Positions 1-11,016 of a DNA stretch of 64,000 bases are shown piece by piece. Position numbers and translations under genes: made by a program. The first letter of the stretch is position 1; each line of letters opens with the position of its first letter. The notes beneath the pieces were generated by a model that ran no database searches, had not been told where the DNA came from, and saw nothing but the letters and a program-made list of their open reading frames with translations. Source of the stretch: Streptomyces sp. ML-6 (lineage in GTDB: Bacteria > Actinomycetota > Actinomycetes > Streptomycetales > Streptomycetaceae); assembly GCF_030116705.1 (NCBI RefSeq), contig NZ_JAOTIK010000001.1, positions 4,864,501-4,928,500 on the forward strand, read 5' to 3'.

Positions 1-369
1 GTCCGGCACGAAACCGTCGGTCAGCACGGTGACCGCCTCGGTCAGCTCGATGGCCGCGATCTCCTTGGGCGTGTAGAAGTGCCGCGACTCCTCCCACGCG
101 CCGAGCTGGATGATCCGCTCGACCGACTCGCCCGCCGCGAGCGCGTCCTTGGTGTGCATGTCGAGGCAGAAGGCGCAGTGGTTCAGCTGCGAGGCCCGGA
201 TCTTCACCAGCTCGGCCAGGACCGGATCGAGACCCTTCCGGGACGCCCTGTCCAGCTGGACCATCGCCCGGTAGGCGTCGGGGGCCAGCTCGGCCCAGGA
301 CTGCTTCAGGCGGGGGGTGTGCTCGGGGTTGAGGCCGGAGGCCGGTGCGCTGTTCTCGTTCGTCGTCAT
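1..369 (-). CDS. carboxymuconolactone decarboxylase / AhpD-like protein (3' end outside window)
   Basis: The 123 visible residues carry the AhpD-type redox motif C65-x-x-C68-x-x-x-H72 (sequence NHCAFCLDMH). This marks the carboxymuconolactone decarboxylase family, whose AhpD-like members act as thiol-dependent peroxidase partners. The family is usually 150-180 residues, so the C-terminal part lies outside the window. The ATG at 367-369 is the start, and the gene diverges from the MocR-type regulator at 417 with only 47 bases between them. That regulator is therefore a likely controller. The family is clear from the motif; the exact reaction is not. Confidence 0.85.
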   Translation of the reverse strand, partial: MTTNENSAPASGLNPEHTPRLKQSWAELAPDAYRAMVQLDRASRKGLDPVLAELVKIRASQLNHCAFCLDMHTKDALAAGESVERIIQLGAWEESRHFYTPKEIAAIELTEAVTVLTDGFVPD

Positions 370-400
370 GCGTACGACACTACGAGCCGGGTGGCACACA

Positions 401-419
401 TGTATGGTCCATTTCCATG
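401..419 (+). promoter_or_regulatory. probable promoter/operator of the MocR regulator, possible leaderless start
   Basis: In the 47-base divergent gap, TATGGT at 403-408 sits about 9 bases before the ATG at 417 and could be a -10 box. No Shine-Dalgarno sequence precedes that ATG, so a leaderless transcript is plausible. ATGGTCCAT (404-412) is a perfect 4+4 inverted repeat around one base and could be the autoregulatory site. This is inference from sequence only. Confidence 0.35.
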
Positions 420-1826
420 ACGGATTCATGGGCCACTTTCGGTGCCGACCTGCATCTCGACACCACCGGATCGACCGGGCTGCGGGCCGGGCTCATGGAC
501 GCCCTGCGGGAGGCCGTGCGGACGGGCAGGCTGGCCCCCGGCACCCGGCTGCCGTCGTCCCGCGGGCTCGCCGCCGACCTCGGCATCGCCCGGAACACCG
601 TCGCCGACGCCTACGCGGAACTGGTCGCCGAGGGCTGGCTCACCGCCCGGCAGGGCTCGGGCACCCGGGTGGCCCGGCGGGCCGAGCCGCGCCCCTCGGC
701 CGTCCGGGTCACCCGGACCCGGACGCGGGGCTCCCGGGCCGCGCACAACCTGCTGGGCGGGTCGCCCGACCTCTCGACGTTCCCGCGCGCCGAATGGCTC
801 AAGGCGGCCCGCCGCGCCCTGACGGCCGCGCCCCACGACGCCTTCGGGTACGGCGACCCGCGGGGGCGCGTCGAACTGCGCACCGTGCTCGCCGGCTACC
901 TGGCCCGCGCCCGGGGCGTCCACGCCGACCCGGAACGCATCATGATCTGCGCCGGGTTCGTGCACGCGCTGAAACTGATGGGGCCGGTGCTGCGCAAGCG
1001 ACGGGTGCGGGAGGTGGCCGTCGAGTCGTACGGGCTGGACTTCCACTACGACCTGCTCCGGGACGCCGGGCTGCGGCTGCCCTGCCTGCCGGTCGACGGC
1101 TTCGGGGCGCGCACCGACGAACTGGCCGGACTGCGGGGCGTGGGCGCGGTCCTGATGACGCCCGCGCACCAGTTCCCCACCGGGGTGCCGCTGCACCCCG
1201 ACCGCCGGGCCGCGGCGGTGGACTGGGCACGGGCCACGGGCGGGCTGATCCTGGAGGACGACTACGACGGCGAGTTCCGCTACGACCGCCAGCCGGTCGG
1301 CGCGCTCCAGGGCCTCGACCCCGACCGCGTGGTGCACCTGGGGACGACGAGCAAGTCGCTGGCCCCCGGCCTGCGGCTGGGATGGATGGTGCTGCCGGAG
1401 GACCTGGTGGGGGAGGTGTCCGAGGCCAAGGGGGTGAGCGACTGGTCGTCGAGCGCGCTGGACCAGCTGACGCTCGCGGAGTTCATCGCGTCGGGCGCGT
1501 ACGACCGCCATGTGCGCTCGATGCGGCTGCGCTACCGGCGCCGCCGCGACCAGCTCGTCGAGGCACTGGCCCAACGGGCCCCGGAGGTCCGGATCAGCGG
1601 CATCGCCGCAGGACTGCACGCCGTGCTCGAACTCCCCGAGGGCAGCGAGCCGTCCGTGCTGCGGGCGGCCGCGTGGCAGGGGCTGGCGCTGGAGGGGATA
1701 TCGCGCTTCCGCCACCCCGACGCGGCACCGGGGCGGGACGCGCTGGTCATCGGCTACGGAACCCCCACCGACAGCGCCTGGCCCGGCGCCCTGGAGGCCC
1801 TCTGCCGGGTCCTGCCCACCCGGTGA
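417..1826 (+). CDS. MocR/PdxR-type regulator: GntR winged helix fused to aminotransferase-fold domain
   Basis: This 469-residue protein has an N-terminal GntR winged-helix domain (about residues 20-85, with LPSSRGLAADLGIARNTV as the recognition region). A fold-type-I aminotransferase-like domain follows (about 110-465). The PLP lysine is K313 in TTSKSLAPG, and ILEDDYDGEF (278-287) is the characteristic MocR signature. Members bind PLP and often regulate vitamin B6 or amino-acid genes, usually in combination with a divergent target. Here the divergent neighbour is the AhpD-like gene. The ATG at 417 was chosen over an in-frame start at 345 because the longer version adds a basic stretch that does not look like the family. 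Confidence 0.88.
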   Translation: MTDSWATFGADLHLDTTGSTGLRAGLMDALREAVRTGRLAPGTRLPSSRGLAADLGIARNTVADAYAELVAEGWLTARQGSGTRVARRAEPRPSAVRVTRTRTRGSRAAHNLLGGSPDLSTFPRAEWLKAARRALTAAPHDAFGYGDPRGRVELRTVLAGYLARARGVHADPERIMICAGFVHALKLMGPVLRKRRVREVAVESYGLDFHYDLLRDAGLRLPCLPVDGFGARTDELAGLRGVGAVLMTPAHQFPTGVPLHPDRRAAAVDWARATGGLILEDDYDGEFRYDRQPVGALQGLDPDRVVHLGTTSKSLAPGLRLGWMVLPEDLVGEVSEAKGVSDWSSSALDQLTLAEFIASGAYDRHVRSMRLRYRRRRDQLVEALAQRAPEVRISGIAAGLHAVLELPEGSEPSVLRAAAWQGLALEGISRFRHPDAAPGRDALVIGYGTPTDSAWPGALEALCRVLPTR

Positions 1827-1977
1827 CCGTGCCCCTCCCGACCCGTGCCCCTCCCGACCCGTGCCCCCCGGGCCCGGGACCTGTGCTGCCGGGGCCCGAA
1901 CCCCCCGCGCTAGTCTGATGAACGGTCGCGTTCGATGGTCGCACTGGCTTGATCTTTACCATGGGGGAGACGGGGAC

Positions 1978-2250
1978 ATGGCTGTACGAAGGCTGCGGTC
2001 GAGCACGGTGGTGCTCGGCGGCATGGGGGTGCTCGCCGCGATGATCACCTCCTGCGGTTCGGAACCGGACAAGCGGTGCGTCGACCCGGTCAGCCGGGAC
2101 AAGCTGCCGAGCTACGAGTGCAAGGGCGGCGGCAAGGGCTCGTACTACTACGGCGGCAGCAGCAGGAACGGCAAGGCCGAGGGCGGCAGCTTCGACAAGT
2201 CGGCGGTCGACCGGGGCGGTTTCGGCTGCTCGGGCACCGGCGGCGGCTGA
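1978..2250 (+). CDS. small Gly/Ser/Tyr-rich lipoprotein, YgiB-like
   Basis: This 90-residue protein has a basic N-terminus, a hydrophobic stretch and a lipobox ending at C26 (MITSC), so it is probably a lipoprotein. The mature part carries four cysteines in all (including the lipidated one) and ends in a low-complexity tail with YYYGG and RGGFG motifs. That tail resembles the end of E. coli YgiB (DUF1190), a protein roughly twice as long. The gene ends six bases before the ATP-grasp gene at 2257, the same pairing as ygiB-ygiC, so the two probably work together. The YgiB link is my reading of the tail and the context. The ATG at 1978 follows a purine-rich GGGGGAGACGGGG stretch. Confidence 0.7.
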   Translation: MAVRRLRSSTVVLGGMGVLAAMITSCGSEPDKRCVDPVSRDKLPSYECKGGGKGSYYYGGSSRNGKAEGGSFDKSAVDRGGFGCSGTGGG

Positions 2251-2256
2251 GCCGGC

Positions 2257-3456
2257 ATGGAGCGCCGCACCACACAGCCGCGTCCCGACTGGCAGGGGAC
2301 CGTGGAGGAGCAGGGGATCGTCTTCCCGCTCACCCGCTACCCGGACGGGTCGCTGCGCCCGTACTGGGACGAGAGCGCCTACTACGTCTTCTCCCTGCCC
2401 GAGGTCGAGGCCCTGGAGGACGTGGTCGAGGAGCTGCACGCGATGTGCCTGGCCGCGGCCGCGCACATCGTGGCGAAGGACCGGTTCGCCGAACTCGGCA
2501 TCACCGACCGCAGGCTGGCCGGCCTGATCGCCCAGTCCTGGCACCGCAGGGCCGAACTCCCGTCCCTGTACGGCAGGTTCGACCTGCGCTACGACGGGAC
2601 CGGCCCGGCGAAGATGCTGGAGTACAACGCGGACACCCCCACCTCCCTGGTGGAGGCCGCGAGCGCCCAGTGGTTCTGGATGGAGGACCGCTTCCCGGGC
2701 GCCGACCAGTGGAACTCGCTGCACGAACGGCTCGTCGAGGCGTGGCGGCGGCAGGCAGCCCTGCTGCCGCCGGGGCCACTGCACTTCGCGCACTCCGACG
2801 GGGACGAACTGGGCGAGGACCTGATGACGGTCGCCTATCTGCGGGAGACCGCGGAGCAGGCCGGCATCGAGACCGAGGCCCTCTCCGTCGAACGGATCGG
2901 CTGGGACCGGCTGAGCGGGCGGTTCGTCGACGAACGGCTCCGGTTCATCCGCAGCTGCTTCAAGCTGTACCCGTGGGAGTGGCTGGCCACCGACCGGTTC
3001 GGCCCGCACGTGCTGGACACCCTCGACAACGGCGGCGGCACCGGCACCACCTGCTGGATCGAGCCCGCCTGGAAGATGCTGCTGTCCAACAAGGCGCTGC
3101 TGGCGATCCTCTGGGAGCTCTACCCGGGCCACCCGAACCTGCTCGCGTCCTACCTCGACGGCCCCCGCGAACTGGCGACGGGCCCGGTCGGCGGGCCCGG
3201 CCCCGGCTATGTCGCCAAGCCGCTGCTCGGCCGCGAGGGGGCCGGGGTCACGGTCCACGGACCGGGCAGCCCCGCGGTGTTGCGCGACGAACCGTGCTGC
3301 TACCAGGAGCTCGCGCTGCTGCCGGACTTCGACGGCAACCGCGTGGTGCTGGGGGCCTGGGTCGTCGAGGACGAGGCGGCCGGCCTGGGCATCCGGGAGT
3401 CCGCCGGACCGGTCACCGACGAGTACGCCCGCTTCCTGCCGCACGTCATCCTCTGA
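2257..3456 (+). CDS. glutathionylspermidine synthase-like ATP-grasp protein (YgiC/YjfC family)
   Basis: This 399-residue protein matches the length and motifs of the glutathionylspermidine synthase preATP-grasp family. DLRYDGTGPAKMLEYNADTP (about residues 109-128) is the family signature, and KPLLGREGAG (about 323-332) is the ATP-binding loop. E. coli YgiC and YjfC lack the amidase half of the bifunctional Gsp enzyme, and so does this protein. The family forms amide bonds between a carboxylate and an amine using ATP. The substrate here is unknown; actinomycetes make mycothiol rather than glutathione, so a glutathione substrate is unlikely. It is coupled to the lipoprotein gene six bases upstream. 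Confidence 0.85.
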   Translation: MERRTTQPRPDWQGTVEEQGIVFPLTRYPDGSLRPYWDESAYYVFSLPEVEALEDVVEELHAMCLAAAAHIVAKDRFAELGITDRRLAGLIAQSWHRRAELPSLYGRFDLRYDGTGPAKMLEYNADTPTSLVEAASAQWFWMEDRFPGADQWNSLHERLVEAWRRQAALLPPGPLHFAHSDGDELGEDLMTVAYLRETAEQAGIETEALSVERIGWDRLSGRFVDERLRFIRSCFKLYPWEWLATDRFGPHVLDTLDNGGGTGTTCWIEPAWKMLLSNKALLAILWELYPGHPNLLASYLDGPRELATGPVGGPGPGYVAKPLLGREGAGVTVHGPGSPAVLRDEPCCYQELALLPDFDGNRVVLGAWVVEDEAAGLGIRESAGPVTDEYARFLPHVIL

Positions 3457-3528
3457 GGGCCGGGCGAGCCGGTCCGGGCCGATCCGGCTCGGCCCGGCGG
3501 GGCGGAGCGGCGGGAACCCGTCGCCCCG

Positions 3529-4335
3529 TCAGGCCCCGGCCGCGCGCAGCCAGCCGATCAGGTCGTCCGTCACGGCTTCGCCCGCCGCCGCGACGTCCGC
3601 GCAGACCGCGCCCAGGCCGAGCCGGTGGACGGAGACGCGGTCGCGGCCGTGGCGGCGCATGAAGAACCCGTCGCCCCCGCTGTCGTCCCCGACCAGCACC
3701 CAGTGGGGCGCGTACCGGGCCACTTCGAAGGTCTCGTTGCGTTCCGCGAGGGTGTGCGGGCCGTAGACGTGGATCCCGTTGTCGAGCAGCACGCCCGGGG
3801 TCGAGCGCCACAGCCGGGCGATCGTGGGGTTGGGGCCGTCCCGCAGCCCGCGCAGCCGTGCGGCCCGGACGGCCAGGAACCCGGCGAAGGACTCCGCCAC
3901 CGGGTACTCCTCGCCGTCGACGCCGTCCCGGCACACCACCGGGTGCTCCCCCTCCCCGGCCTCCCCGCTCCGGTCGAGGGCGAAGGAGTAGCCGTCCCCG
4001 CAGTCGGGCTCGACGGCGAAGCACAGCCGGGCGCCGTTCAGCCGCCACGCGGCGGTGATGGCCTCGTACATGTCGCCGTACATGTCGTCGTCGGCCGCCC
4101 CGGCGGGCCCGGCCGTCGCGATCTGCGCGCCGCCGGCCTGCCCGTGGCCGAACTCGGCCAGCCACCACCGGTACGAGGGCGGCAGCGGGCCGACGCGCGT
4201 CTCGGCGTCCCGGATCGCCTCCTCCGGCACGGCGGCGGCCGGCCCGCCGACGCCGAACCCCGGCGACTCCTCGACGAGATCCCGCAGTTGCGTCAGGTCA
4301 GGTCTCACGGCGCAGAGTCTGCCAGGCCCCGCCAC
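3529..4335 (-). CDS. SMI1/KNR4 (SUKH) family protein
   Basis: The protein has up to 268 residues. It opens with a SUKH-type segment containing LPPSYRWWLAEFGHGQ and PEEAIRDAETRVGPLP, then a second half with a WHVLVGDD-like pattern (HWVLVGDDSGGDGFFMRRHG) typical of SMI1/KNR4 proteins. Many SUKH proteins are immunity partners of polymorphic toxins, but others stand alone. No toxin gene adjoins this one, so no such role can be claimed. The start is uncertain: the long version begins at 4335, while a GTG at 4308 gives VRPDLTQLRDLVEE, which fits the family better. It converges with the ATP-grasp gene. Confidence 0.75.
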   Translation of the reverse strand: MAGPGRLCAVRPDLTQLRDLVEESPGFGVGGPAAAVPEEAIRDAETRVGPLPPSYRWWLAEFGHGQAGGAQIATAGPAGAADDDMYGDMYEAITAAWRLNGARLCFAVEPDCGDGYSFALDRSGEAGEGEHPVVCRDGVDGEEYPVAESFAGFLAVRAARLRGLRDGPNPTIARLWRSTPGVLLDNGIHVYGPHTLAERNETFEVARYAPHWVLVGDDSGGDGFFMRRHGRDRVSVHRLGLGAVCADVAAAGEAVTDDLIGWLRAAGA

Positions 4336-4380
4336 CGGGACGGGCCGGCTCCCGGGGCCAGTGGCGCGACGGCCCCCCGG

Positions 4381-6845
<2,465 letters not shown>

Positions 6846-6956
6846 GTCCAAGGGCCCTGGCGGTTTCGGTGCCGCAGGCGGCACACTGGCGACGGAAGCC
6901 GACCAGGTGGGTGGCCGAAAACAGGTCATCGACCATCGAGGATTGAGGAGAACGAC

Positions 6957-7547
6957 GTGGGGACCGTAACGCTCGGCGTTTCGATCGCGGTCCCGGAGCC
7001 CTACGGCAGCCTGCTCCAGGAGCGGCGCGCGAGCTTCGGGGATCCTGCCGCGTACGGCATTCCCACCCACGTCACCCTGCTTCCGCCGACCGAGGCCGAC
7101 GCGGCCGCCCTGCCCGCGATCGAGGCGCACCTCGCCCAGATCGCGACGGGCGGCCGTCCCTTCCCGATGCGGCTGTCCGGCACGGGGACCTTCCGGCCGC
7201 TCTCGCCGGTGGTCTTCGTGCAGGTCGTCGAGGGCGGCTCGGCCTGCTCCTGGCTCCAGAAGCGGGTCCGGGACGGTTCGGGGCCGCTGGTCCGCGAGCT
7301 CCAGTTCCCGTACCACCCGCACGTGACCGTGGCGCACGACATCCCCGAGGCGGCGATGGACCGGGCGTACGAGGAGCTCTCCGACTACGAGGCGTCCTGG
7401 ACCTGCGGTTCCTTCGCGCTGTACGAGCAGGGCGCGGACAGCGTCTGGCGCAAGATCAACGAGTTCCCGTTCGGGGCCGGGGACGGCATGCCGGCCGTGC
7501 CCGCGCAGAGCGGCTCGTCCGTGGACGAGCCCTCTCTGCAGCCCTGA
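6957..7547 (+). CDS. 2'-5' RNA ligase family protein (2H phosphoesterase)
   Basis: This 196-residue protein contains the two HxT motifs that define 2H phosphoesterases, HVT at 38-40 and HVT at 122-124, about 84 residues apart. Members cleave or form 2',5' or cyclic phosphodiester bonds in RNA and nucleotides, and the substrate cannot be predicted from sequence. The GTG start at 6957 is supported by GAGGAG about 8 bases upstream. The C-terminal 20 residues are low-complexity. It lies just downstream of trpS on the same strand, and the trpS/2H arrangement is common in Streptomyces as far as I recall. Confidence 0.88.
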   Translation: MGTVTLGVSIAVPEPYGSLLQERRASFGDPAAYGIPTHVTLLPPTEADAAALPAIEAHLAQIATGGRPFPMRLSGTGTFRPLSPVVFVQVVEGGSACSWLQKRVRDGSGPLVRELQFPYHPHVTVAHDIPEAAMDRAYEELSDYEASWTCGSFALYEQGADSVWRKINEFPFGAGDGMPAVPAQSGSSVDEPSLQP

Positions 7548-7614
7548 TCACCACCCTCCGCACGCCCTCTTCGCCCCCCGGCGTGCCCCGGGTGACCCCT
7601 TCACCTCCTCCGGT

Positions 7615-8478
7615 TCAGAGCGGCAGGCGCCGGAACAGCGGGCGCGGCACGTGCCGCAGTGCCGACATCACCGCGCGGAGCGACCCGGGCACCCAGACCG
7701 TCTCCGAGCGCCGTCGCAGCCCCGCCACGATGGCCTCCGCGATCGCGTCCGGGGTCGTGGTGAGGGACGGCGCCTCCAGGGGAGCCGAGGCGAACCGGGC
7801 GGCGGCCAGCCGGGCCGCCTCGACCCGGGGCGCCCCGATCCACGGCGTACCGGCCGCCTCCCCGGCCCCGGCCGTCTCCGTCGCGTCGTCGGGGGCCGCC
7901 CCCGGCCGCACGACACCGGGGCGCACGACCATCACATGCACCCCGGTGTCGTGCAGCGCGTCGCCCAGCCCCTGCGCGAACGTGTCCAGGCCCGCCTTGC
8001 TGGACCCGTAGATGAAGTCGGCGCGGCGCACGCGCTCGCCCGCCACCGAGGACAGCACCACCAGCGAACCGTGCCCCTGCGCCTGGAGCGCGCCGGCGCA
8101 CACCAGCCCGGCGGAGACGGCCCCCGTGTAGTTGGTCCGGACGACCCGGACCGCGGACAGCGGCTCCTCCTCGTCGCGTTCCTGGTCGCCCGCGATCCCG
8201 AAGGCGAGCAGCACCATGTCGATGTCGCCCTCGGCGAAGACCTCGCCGAGCACGGCCTCGTGGGACTCGGAGTCGAGGGCGTCGAAGTCGACCGTGCGGA
8301 CGTCGGCGCCGCGTGCGCGCAGTTCGGCGGCGGCCGCGTCGAGGGCGGGGGAGGGGCGCCCGGCCAGCCGGACCGTGCGGGTCCGCAGCGCGATCAGCCG
8401 CCGCGCGGTGGCCAGGGCGATCTCCGAGGTGCCGCCGAGTACGAGCAGGGACTGCGGGGCTCCGAAGGCGTCCTTCAC
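7615..8478 (-). CDS. DprE2-like SDR reductase
   Basis: This 287-residue short-chain dehydrogenase has an NAD-binding GGTSEIA motif at 15-21, an NAG-like motif replaced by FGIAGDQ, and the catalytic SS...YxxxK pair in VLSSVAGERVRRADFIYGSSK. The N-terminal LLVLGGTSEIALA pattern and the adjacent DprE1-like oxidase point to decaprenylphosphoryl-2-keto-ribose reductase, the second half of the DPR-to-DPA epimerase. The GTG start at 8478 has AGGAG 8 bases upstream. The gap to the upstream oxidase is 89 bases on the same strand, so an operon is likely. Streptomyces is not known to make arabinogalactan, so the product's role is open. Confidence 0.82.
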   Translation of the reverse strand: MKDAFGAPQSLLVLGGTSEIALATARRLIALRTRTVRLAGRPSPALDAAAAELRARGADVRTVDFDALDSESHEAVLGEVFAEGDIDMVLLAFGIAGDQERDEEEPLSAVRVVRTNYTGAVSAGLVCAGALQAQGHGSLVVLSSVAGERVRRADFIYGSSKAGLDTFAQGLGDALHDTGVHVMVVRPGVVRPGAAPDDATETAGAGEAAGTPWIGAPRVEAARLAAARFASAPLEAPSLTTTPDAIAEAIVAGLRRRSETVWVPGSLRAVMSALRHVPRPLFRRLPL

Positions 8479-8567
8479 GAAAACGCTCCTTGCAGACAGG
8501 TGTGATGACCAGGGGTGGGGGTGGTGACGGAGGGCATGGTGACGGAGGGCGCGGAACGCGGCGCCGG

Positions 8568-9932
8568 TCAGAGCGACAGACGGCGCGACAGGTCCGAGCG
8601 GAACGCCCCGTACGGGTCCAACTCGGCGCGCAGCGAACGGAATTCGTCCAGTTTCGGATACATGGCGGCCAGCAGTTCGGGCCGCAGCCGGGAGTCCTTC
8701 GCCAGGCAGACCCGGCCGCCGGCCGCCGCCACCTCCTCGTCCAGCGAGTCCAGGAACCGGGCCAGGCCGGGCAGGGCGGCGGGCAGGTCGAGGGCGAGCG
8801 TCCAGCCGGGCACGGGGAACGACAGCCAGCCCGGGTCGCTCGCGCCGAACCGCTTCAGCACCGCGTACGACGACGGGCAGCGCCGCAGGGAGATCCGGCG
8901 CACGATCCGCCGCAGCGCCTCCTCCTGTCCGAAGCCGACGGCGAACTGGTACCGCACCGACCCGCCGCGCCCCCGGGGCCGGTCCCGGGCCGGCCCGTCC
9001 AGGAAGCGGAAGAACGCGGCGGGCCGCTGGAGTTCGCCGGGCCGGTACCCGGGCGCGCCGCGGTACCGGAGCTCGCCCAGGAGGGCGGCGCAGACCCCGC
9101 CGGGCAGCGAGTGGGGCACGAGGGCGGAGAGGGAGGGCAGCCGGCCCGGACGGAACGCGAACGGGGTGCGCCGGGCGGGCGCCGGGCGCGCGTACCGGGG
9201 CGCCCGGCCGTCCCGGGGCACGGGCTCGGCCCGGGTGAGCACGCCGCGCCCCGTCGCCCGGCCGCGGGCGAGGAGGTCGATCCGGGCGGCCGAGTAGCGG
9301 TAGCGATGGTCCCCGGCGGAGAGCCGGTCCATCAGGTCGTCCAGGTCGACGGCGCGTTCGGTGTCGACCGACAGCCACGATCCGGTGACGCGGTGGCAGC
9401 GCAGCGTCGCCGAGAGGATCACGCCCGTCAGGCCCAGACCGCCCGCGGTCGCGTGGAAGAGCACGGTGCCGGGGCGGACCGTGTGGATCTCGCCGTCGGC
9501 GGTCAGCAGCTCCAACTCCTGGACGTGGCGCGAGAAGGAGCCGGAGTGGTGCTGGTCGTGGCCGTGCGCGTCGACGCCGATCGCGCCGCCCACGGTGACG
9601 TACCGGTTCGGGGACGGGGTGGGCACGGACCAGCCGAGCGGCCGCAGGACCTCCGCCAGCCGGTGCAGGCCGACCCCGGCGTCGCAGACCACCAGCCCGG
9701 CGGTGGCGTCGACGGTGCGGATCCGGTCGAGCGCGGTCATGTCGAGGACGGAGCCGCCCGCGTTCTGCGCCGCGTCGCCGTGGGATCCGCCCAGCCCCCG
9801 GGCGATGGAGCCGCGGGGCCCGCAGCCGCGTACCGTCGCCGCCGCCTCCTCGTACGTGCGCGGGCGGAACCGCAGAGCGGTCGTCGGGGCGGTACGGCCC
9901 CAGCCGGTCAGGGACACCGTGTCGACAGACAT
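8568..9932 (-). CDS. DprE1-like FAD-binding oxidoreductase
   Basis: This 454-residue protein belongs to the vanillyl-alcohol-oxidase fold. The FAD-binding signature is RGLGGSHGDAAQNAGG (45-60), followed by SVPTPSPNRYVTVGGAIGVD. The C-terminal half contains VLKRFG, SFPVPGW and AKDSRL, all typical of decaprenylphosphoryl-ribose 2'-oxidase DprE1. The position equal to the benzothiazinone-reactive cysteine (Cys387 in M. tuberculosis, in NVCVDFP) is A380 here (TLALDLP). The ATG at 9932 (MSVDTVSL) was chosen because the 57-residue upstream extension is unlike the family. It probably forms an operon with the DprE2-like gene and diverges from the YihY gene. Confidence 0.85.
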   Translation of the reverse strand: MSVDTVSLTGWGRTAPTTALRFRPRTYEEAAATVRGCGPRGSIARGLGGSHGDAAQNAGGSVLDMTALDRIRTVDATAGLVVCDAGVGLHRLAEVLRPLGWSVPTPSPNRYVTVGGAIGVDAHGHDQHHSGSFSRHVQELELLTADGEIHTVRPGTVLFHATAGGLGLTGVILSATLRCHRVTGSWLSVDTERAVDLDDLMDRLSAGDHRYRYSAARIDLLARGRATGRGVLTRAEPVPRDGRAPRYARPAPARRTPFAFRPGRLPSLSALVPHSLPGGVCAALLGELRYRGAPGYRPGELQRPAAFFRFLDGPARDRPRGRGGSVRYQFAVGFGQEEALRRIVRRISLRRCPSSYAVLKRFGASDPGWLSFPVPGWTLALDLPAALPGLARFLDSLDEEVAAAGGRVCLAKDSRLRPELLAAMYPKLDEFRSLRAELDPYGAFRSDLSRRLSL

Positions 9933-10074
9933 GACGGTGACCGTAGCGCCAGGGAAAACCCTTTTGGGGGATTTGTTACGGTGCTCACCGTTATGGGTGA
10001 TTGAGGGGGTGCCGGGTCGCACACCGGCGGGGCCGGGCACGGTTCCCGGCGCCCGGACGGGTAAGCCGTACGTC

Positions 10075-11016
10075 ATGGACTGGCTGAAAAAACTCCCCGT
10101 CATCGGGCCGATCGTCTCCCGGCTGATGGCGACGCACGCGTGGCGTTCCTACGAGACGCTGGAACGGGTCCACTGGACCAGGCTCGCCGCCGCGATCACC
10201 TTCACCAGTTTCCTGGCGCTCTTCCCGCTGATCGCGGTCGGTGCGGCGATCGGTGCCGCGCTGCTCTCCGACGAGCAGCTGCGCAAGATCGAGGACAAGC
10301 TCGCCGAGCAGGTGCCGGGCATCTCCGACCAGCTCGGCATCGAGGGCCTGGTGGCCCACGCGGGCACGGTCGGGGCGGTGGCCGGTGCGCTGCTGCTCCT
10401 CACCGGGATCGGCTGGCTCGGCTCGATGCGCGACTGCCTGCGCGCCGTCTGGGGCCGGGACGACGTGGACACCGGCAACCCGGTCGTCCGCAAGCTCAAG
10501 GACGCGGGGCTGCTGCTCGGGCTCGGCGGCGCGGCGCTCGCGACCCTCGCGATCTCCTCGGTGGGCACCGTCGCGGTCGGCCGGACCGCCGGTCTGCTGA
10601 ACATCCCGGACCGGGGCGCGGGCGGTGTGGTGCTCCAGGTGGCCGCCATGGCCGTGGGGGCGCTCTGCGGCTTCCTGCTGCTGCTCTACCTGCTGACCCT
10701 GCTGCCCGGGGTGGAGCCGCCGCGGCGCAGGCTGCTGGTCGCGGGCGCGATCGGCGCGATCGGCTTCGAACTGCTCAAGCTGCTGCTCGGCAGCTACATG
10801 AAGGACGTGGCGTCCAAGAGCATGTACGGCGCCTTCGGGGTGCCCGTGGCCCTGCTGCTCTGGCTCAACTTCACGGCGAAACTGCTGCTGTTCTGCGCCG
10901 CCTGGACGGCGACGCAGAACAGCGGGGGCGCCGAGGACGCCGAAGGGGCCGGGAAGGGGGCCGTCAGCGGCGGGGGAGGCGACGCACCAGGTCCGGCAGC
11001 GGCCAGCGCCGGTTGA
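10075..11016 (+). CDS. YihY/BrkB family inner membrane protein
   Basis: This 313-residue membrane protein has the YihY/virulence-factor-BrkB layout: LAAAITFTSFLALFPLIAV (about 38-56) as the first membrane segment, a soluble loop, then several more segments to about residue 290. A charged Gly-rich tail follows. The family was once called RNase BN but is now seen as a membrane protein of unknown transport function. The ATG at 10075 has only a weak upstream purine stretch. Its last 53 bases overlap, tail to tail, the end of the carboxypeptidase gene on the other strand. Confidence 0.85.
   Translation: MDWLKKLPVIGPIVSRLMATHAWRSYETLERVHWTRLAAAITFTSFLALFPLIAVGAAIGAALLSDEQLRKIEDKLAEQVPGISDQLGIEGLVAHAGTVGAVAGALLLLTGIGWLGSMRDCLRAVWGRDDVDTGNPVVRKLKDAGLLLGLGGAALATLAISSVGTVAVGRTAGLLNIPDRGAGGVVLQVAAMAVGALCGFLLLLYLLTLLPGVEPPRRRLLVAGAIGAIGFELLKLLLGSYMKDVASKSMYGAFGVPVALLLWLNFTAKLLLFCAAWTATQNSGGAEDAEGAGKGAVSGGGGDAPGPAAASAG

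Noticed and set aside
3529..4335. SUKH protein as an immunity protein of a toxin system
   Set aside because: No toxin-like gene is adjacent on either side, and SUKH proteins also occur alone.
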